64,000 nt of DNA, taken from the NCBI GenBank assembly GCA_905221615.1, contig CAJNDT010006186.1, forward strand, positions 12,501-76,500. The letters run 5' to 3'. Position 1 is the first letter of the stretch. Each line of letters begins with the position of its first letter. Below, piece by piece: positions 60,438 to 64,000 of this stretch. Origin of the DNA: Symbiodinium sp. CCMP2592 (taxonomy: Eukaryota; Sar; Dinophyceae; Suessiales; Symbiodiniaceae). The position numbers and the translations under genes were made by a program. The notes beneath the pieces are model-generated. The model was given only the letters and a program-made list of their open reading frames with translations, did no database searches and was not told the DNA's origin.

Positions 60438-61069
60438 GTCTGATCCACACCCAACAGCCCAGGTGGCTTCTTGGCGGAAGGCATGGAACTAAAATGCAAA
60501 CACCTACAGGTGTCATCCCGCAACCAGTGGCAACAGCGGGTGGTTTATTTTTGCCTTCTTCTGGGCTGTTGGCGGGCCTACTCCGCCGCAGCACTTACGA
60601 CACGTCTTGGTCCACCATTGCCTCGGCAGCATGCCAAATTCGTACTGGATATTCGCCCCGCAGGGTCACGGCATTTAAGGAGACGGTAGGGAAGCAGAAC
60701 GGATTTCCGAAGACTGTGAAGCTGCAAATTACAACATGATTCACGGAAGAAGCTGCATGAAGCTGCAGCCTCCGTTCCGGCCAGGGGGCTCCAAGAGACG
60801 CTCGCAGCGTGCTTGTAGGGCTTCACTCCCTTCCCTCAGCCCTTAGTGACACCGGCTCTTCGATTTGCTGCTCGCTGGTTCTCTTCTTCAGGCTGCCGTT
60901 TCAAGATGTTAAGCAGGTTTGGATCCGGGCTTCGTCGAAGCTGCAAAGACCCGGCTTTGAGCTGAAGCTGCAAACCCTACCGACGAATTTAAAAGGAGCC
61001 AGCCCCGACACTGCCATGGTGCCTCAATTTCCTGCACCTCACTCACCCCCAGGTTACGGTCATATGTGC

Positions 61070-61160
61070 GTCTTTGTGTTTATATTTATATGTATATATG
61101 TATATATACGTATTTATTTGTATCTATGTATATGTGCCTACACATACATGTAGGGATAAG
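61070..61160. repeat. AT-rich TATA/TGTA tract
   Basis: Alternating TATATGTATATATG-like sequence. It marks the start of the AT-rich right end of the window. Confidence 0.7.
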
Positions 61161-61319
61161 GCCCGGTGCATACAAGTGTACATATACTTCTCTAAACATG
61201 AAATCTACATATAAGCGCAACAAACCTTAAATGGACGTGTTCTTTTATTAACATTACTCCCTGGTTTTCCTGGGGTCGAAAAACAACTGAGGTACGTATT
61301 ATAATGAAAGAGCAACCCC

Positions 61320-61680
61320 GAGCAGGCCGCCAACCCTAAACCTTGATGCCAAAACCCTAATGTCTATCGCAAAACCCAAACCCTAAACCCCAAGTGCCAC
61401 AATCCCCAATTAAGCCCCAATGCCCTCATCGCAAGACCCTAACTAAAACTAAACCCTAACCTCTCATCACACAACCCTAAACACTAATCCCTTGCCAAAA
61501 CCCAAAATGCTAGAACAACAAAAACCTCATGTTTCCATCCCAAAACAGCCCAGGAATCTAAGCGCAATCCAAGAACCCTACGCCACAGACACGGAAACTC
61601 GACATCCCAAGCCCTAACCCCAAGAGCGGCAAGTGGTACTACGCCCAAGAACCGTAGCCCTTCACCCAAGAACCCCAAGT
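61320..61680 (-). repeat. degenerate telomere-like CCCTAAA sequence
   Basis: Many scattered CCCTAA(A) units with irregular spacing (AACCCTAA, ACCCAAACCCTAAACCCC, AAACCCTAACC). This is the reverse orientation of the TTTAGGG tracts at 22-24 kb, heavily mutated. A few more occur at 63170-63210. It resembles degenerate subtelomere-type DNA. No gene is seen. Confidence 0.6.
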
Positions 61681-61689
61681 CCTACATCC

Positions 61690-62330
61690 CAGAATGCTAA
61701 GCTGAATTTTTTGCCACCTGATATTGCATGTTCTTTCATGCCATACGAAACTATAAGCTCTAAATGACCTAGTGGTATCTTGGTGTTCTTGCAGGGCCAC
61801 AAAATCACGAGGTCCCAAGACCACGAACCCTCATATCCCGCTAGAGTAAAGCATATACCAAGGAATGTTGAAACAGATTTTACACTGTATCCAACAACTA
61901 TTCTATCTCCTGGTCAAACAAGTTATCCGCATTCGATATGCTGCATTCAACTACATCGGAGTATGATAAAATGGAATATTACATCAAACAACATAATTAC
62001 ACACAACATTTCATACTATAAAACAATATGTGTTAAATACCACATAATATAAAACAATTCGATACAATGTAACGTATACTATGTCTTAGTATAACACGCC
62101 ACAATATAATACATAAATGTAAAAAATATCTAGTATCATGTAACATAGCCTGGAATAGCAAAGACTATGTATGAACAGAATACGATATGCGGTAATATAA
62201 TGTTGGCTAGCTATGTTGGGACATACGATGCTATACCAGATGCTGCTATGTATGTGTGCATATATATCATGCATGTTATATATATATATATGGGTACCCC
62301 CCTATATGGGGTCCCCTGGGTTTTGGCACA
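61690..62330. other. AT-rich stretch without genes
   Basis: From about 61850 the sequence is dominated by A and T (ATACAATGTAACGTATACTA-like text) and ends in a TATATATATA run and a GGGTACCCCCCTATATGGGG partial palindrome at about 62291-62316. It is clearly different in composition from the first 60 kb. No open frame is credible. Confidence 0.6.
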
Positions 62331-62334
62331 CCCA

Positions 62335-62965
62335 AACCACTAAACCATTAAACCATTAAACCATTCCTTTTGCTCCATACCACTAAACCAATAAACCATT
62401 AAACCATTAAACCATTAAACCAATCCTTTCCCCTAGTGGACCCAAACCAATAAACCATTAAACCATTAAACCAATCATTTCCCCCAATGGACCTAAACCA
62501 CTAAACCAATAAACCATTAAACCATTAAACCAATCATTTCCCCCAATGGACCTAAACCATTAAACCATTAAACCAATCATTTTCCCCGATAGAGAGAGAG
62601 ACACATCCCTGTATGGGCCGAAAGCATTGGTTTAATGGTTTAATGGTTTAACGGTTTAATGGTTTAATGGTTTAGTGGTTTAGTGGTCTAGTGGTATGGA
62701 GCAAACGGATTGGTTTAATGGTTTAATGGTTTAATGGTTTAGTGGTTTAGTGGTATGAAGTAAAGGGATTGGTTTAATGGTTTAATGGTTTAGTGTTTTA
62801 GGTGCATTGGGGGAAAGGATTGGTTTAATGGTTTAGTGGTTTGGTGGTATGGGGTAAAGGGATTGCTTTAATGGTTTAGTGCAATGGGGCAAAAGGATTG
62901 GTTTAATGGTTTATTGGTTTGGTTCCATTGGGGGAAAGGATAATGGTTTAATGGTTTAGTGATGG
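62335..62965. repeat. large inverted array of TTTAATGG / CCATTAAA units
   Basis: The left half (62335-62580) is built of AACCATTAAACC units; the right half (62627-62965) of GGTTTAATGGTTTA units, the same repeat in reverse. The unique spacers also mirror each other: TTGCTCCATACCACTAAACC near 62370-62390 against GGTATGGAGCAAA near 62693-62706, and CCCCAATGGACCTAAACC against GGTTCCATTGGGGGAAAGG near 62918-62938. The centre (about 62585-62625) holds GATAGAGAGAGAGACACATC and is not repeated. Short pieces of the right-hand form recur at 63079-63106 and 63141-63152. Confidence 0.93.
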
Positions 62966-62969
62966 GTCT

Positions 62970-64000
62970 AGGGCTGCCTACTACGCAGGTGTCCTGGTTA
63001 TAACCGGGGACAGAGGTTATAACCAGGCTGCAAAATACGTTCAGGGTTTGAAGACTCCCGCCGTGCCCTATAGATCAAATGGATTGGTTTATTGGTTTGA
63101 TGGTTTAAGTCTTCCGTGTCGTATCGCGCAAGCGAGCCGGTATAATGGTTTAAGTCTAAGGCTCCCCCAAACCCTAGCGCCAAACCCTAAGCAGTAAAAC
63201 CCAAACCCAACACTTGATGGTGAACCTGCAATATTGGTAAACTGTGTCGAAACACCGGGGGGCTTACATACCAGGATTGTGGTTTGTAAATTGGGGTGCC
63301 TTGATTGTTTGTTGCACAATATAAACCTTACGAAGCAAATCTGTGCCACCGCTACTTCATCAACACCTAGACCTAGATCCAAACGTTCGAAAGTTTCGGT
63401 GTTTCAGGGGAAATGTAACCGCAATGAAACTAAACAAGGACTAGAAGAAGGTCCGAGGTAATTGGCATGTATTCGGTTGTTGAGGCATGATGCAGTGCTT
63501 TGTAACAAACATAATTCCGGGGACCATATGCGCATTCCCCAACTTTAGCGGAAAGGCTATATGGCGGACTTTACATAATGGTCTGTCCGTTCCAGTACAT
63601 CGGGCTTATGAGATCTATGTACACATTGAGAGAATAGCCGCTAACATGTCAATGACCCAGGAATCAAAATGCGGAAGATGAAGGGTCTCTATCGGGATTA
63701 CAGTAGGTCAGTAAGTGTTGTCAACATTGGAATATCACGGTACACAAAAAAGTTGAGATACGACTGATACGACGTCATTGTAGGGAGAGATAGTATATCA
63801 AAGCTTACAGCGTGGTCAGGTTTCATCACTTCGTACATAGGCGAACTGGTTGCAACGTTATGTTCAAACATCGTTCCAAGGAAGCAGGATTTCGATGAGA
63901 CAAAACTGATAAGAATATGTGTGGTGAGCGATTTGCAACTTGCAAACTGTTAGGTTTCCTCGCTCGGTACGTAGAAAATTCCTTGCAATGCTATTTCCAA
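62970..64000. other. no gene recognised
   Basis: It contains a short perfect inverted repeat near 62995-63020 (TGGTTATAACC / GGTTATAACC-type) and a few CCCTAAA remnants. Frames of 60-95 codons on both strands are not protein-like. The stretch to the window end is AT-rich single-copy sequence. Confidence 0.5.

Overview
The window looks like nuclear DNA of a dinoflagellate, most likely a Symbiodiniaceae-type alga; this is inference. The signs are: telomere-type TTTAGGG tracts inside the sequence; protein-coding genes almost all on the minus strand, as in unidirectional clusters; genes cut into very small exons, several with GC instead of GT donors; two intron-free genes of bacterial type; and a large share of satellites, microsatellites and decayed transposon sequence. 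No rRNA, tRNA or CRISPR could be supported, and no spliced-leader relic was seen by eye.

Layout from left to right. 1-8.1 kb: a voltage-gated potassium channel gene (minus; core exons 6120 to 3388, reassembled by reading splice sites), with probable N-terminal exons up to about 7.3 kb and a separate S2-like channel segment near 2.1 kb. 8.1-9.4 kb: an intron-free GlmS isomerase (two SIS domains) with no glutaminase domain. 9.6-22 kb: mostly unassigned, with a probable unknown multi-exon gene at 11.8-14.1 kb, a repeat family at 15.9-16.3 kb, a (GTA)n array at 17.5 kb and decayed frames to 20.5 kb. 22.6-24.5 kb: a 152-bp satellite between interstitial telomere tracts. 24.7-33.4 kb: a decayed Helitron with zinc finger, DUF6570-like, HUH-Y2 Rep and Pif1 helicase modules, and an unassigned broken gene beyond it. 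33.6-35.4 kb: tandem repeats and a second copy of the 16-kb repeat family. 35.7-42.7 kb: several unknown multi-exon genes. 42.8-43.9 kb: an intron-free class II dihydroorotase (pyrC type). 44-45.7 kb: an unknown multi-exon gene. 46-49.8 kb: a field of (CT)n tracts, each followed by a hairpin whose stem sequence differs between copies but still pairs. 49.9-52.3 kb: unknown gene. 52.9-53.8 kb: a GCTGCC/GCTGGT minisatellite. 53.9-58.8 kb: a coiled-coil-like gene, a 260-residue open frame, a complete-looking AlkB-type 2-oxoglutarate/Fe(II) oxygenase gene, and a Pro/Tyr-rich DPYR-repeat protein. 59.8-60.6 kb: unknown gene. 61-64 kb: AT-rich, gene-poor DNA with degenerate telomere-like sequence and a large inverted array of TTTAATGG repeats.

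The recognised genes cover unrelated jobs: membrane excitability, amino-sugar synthesis, pyrimidine synthesis and nucleic-acid demethylation-type oxidation. They do not form a pathway. What they share is orientation, not function. Exon structures are manual reconstructions and should be treated as models.
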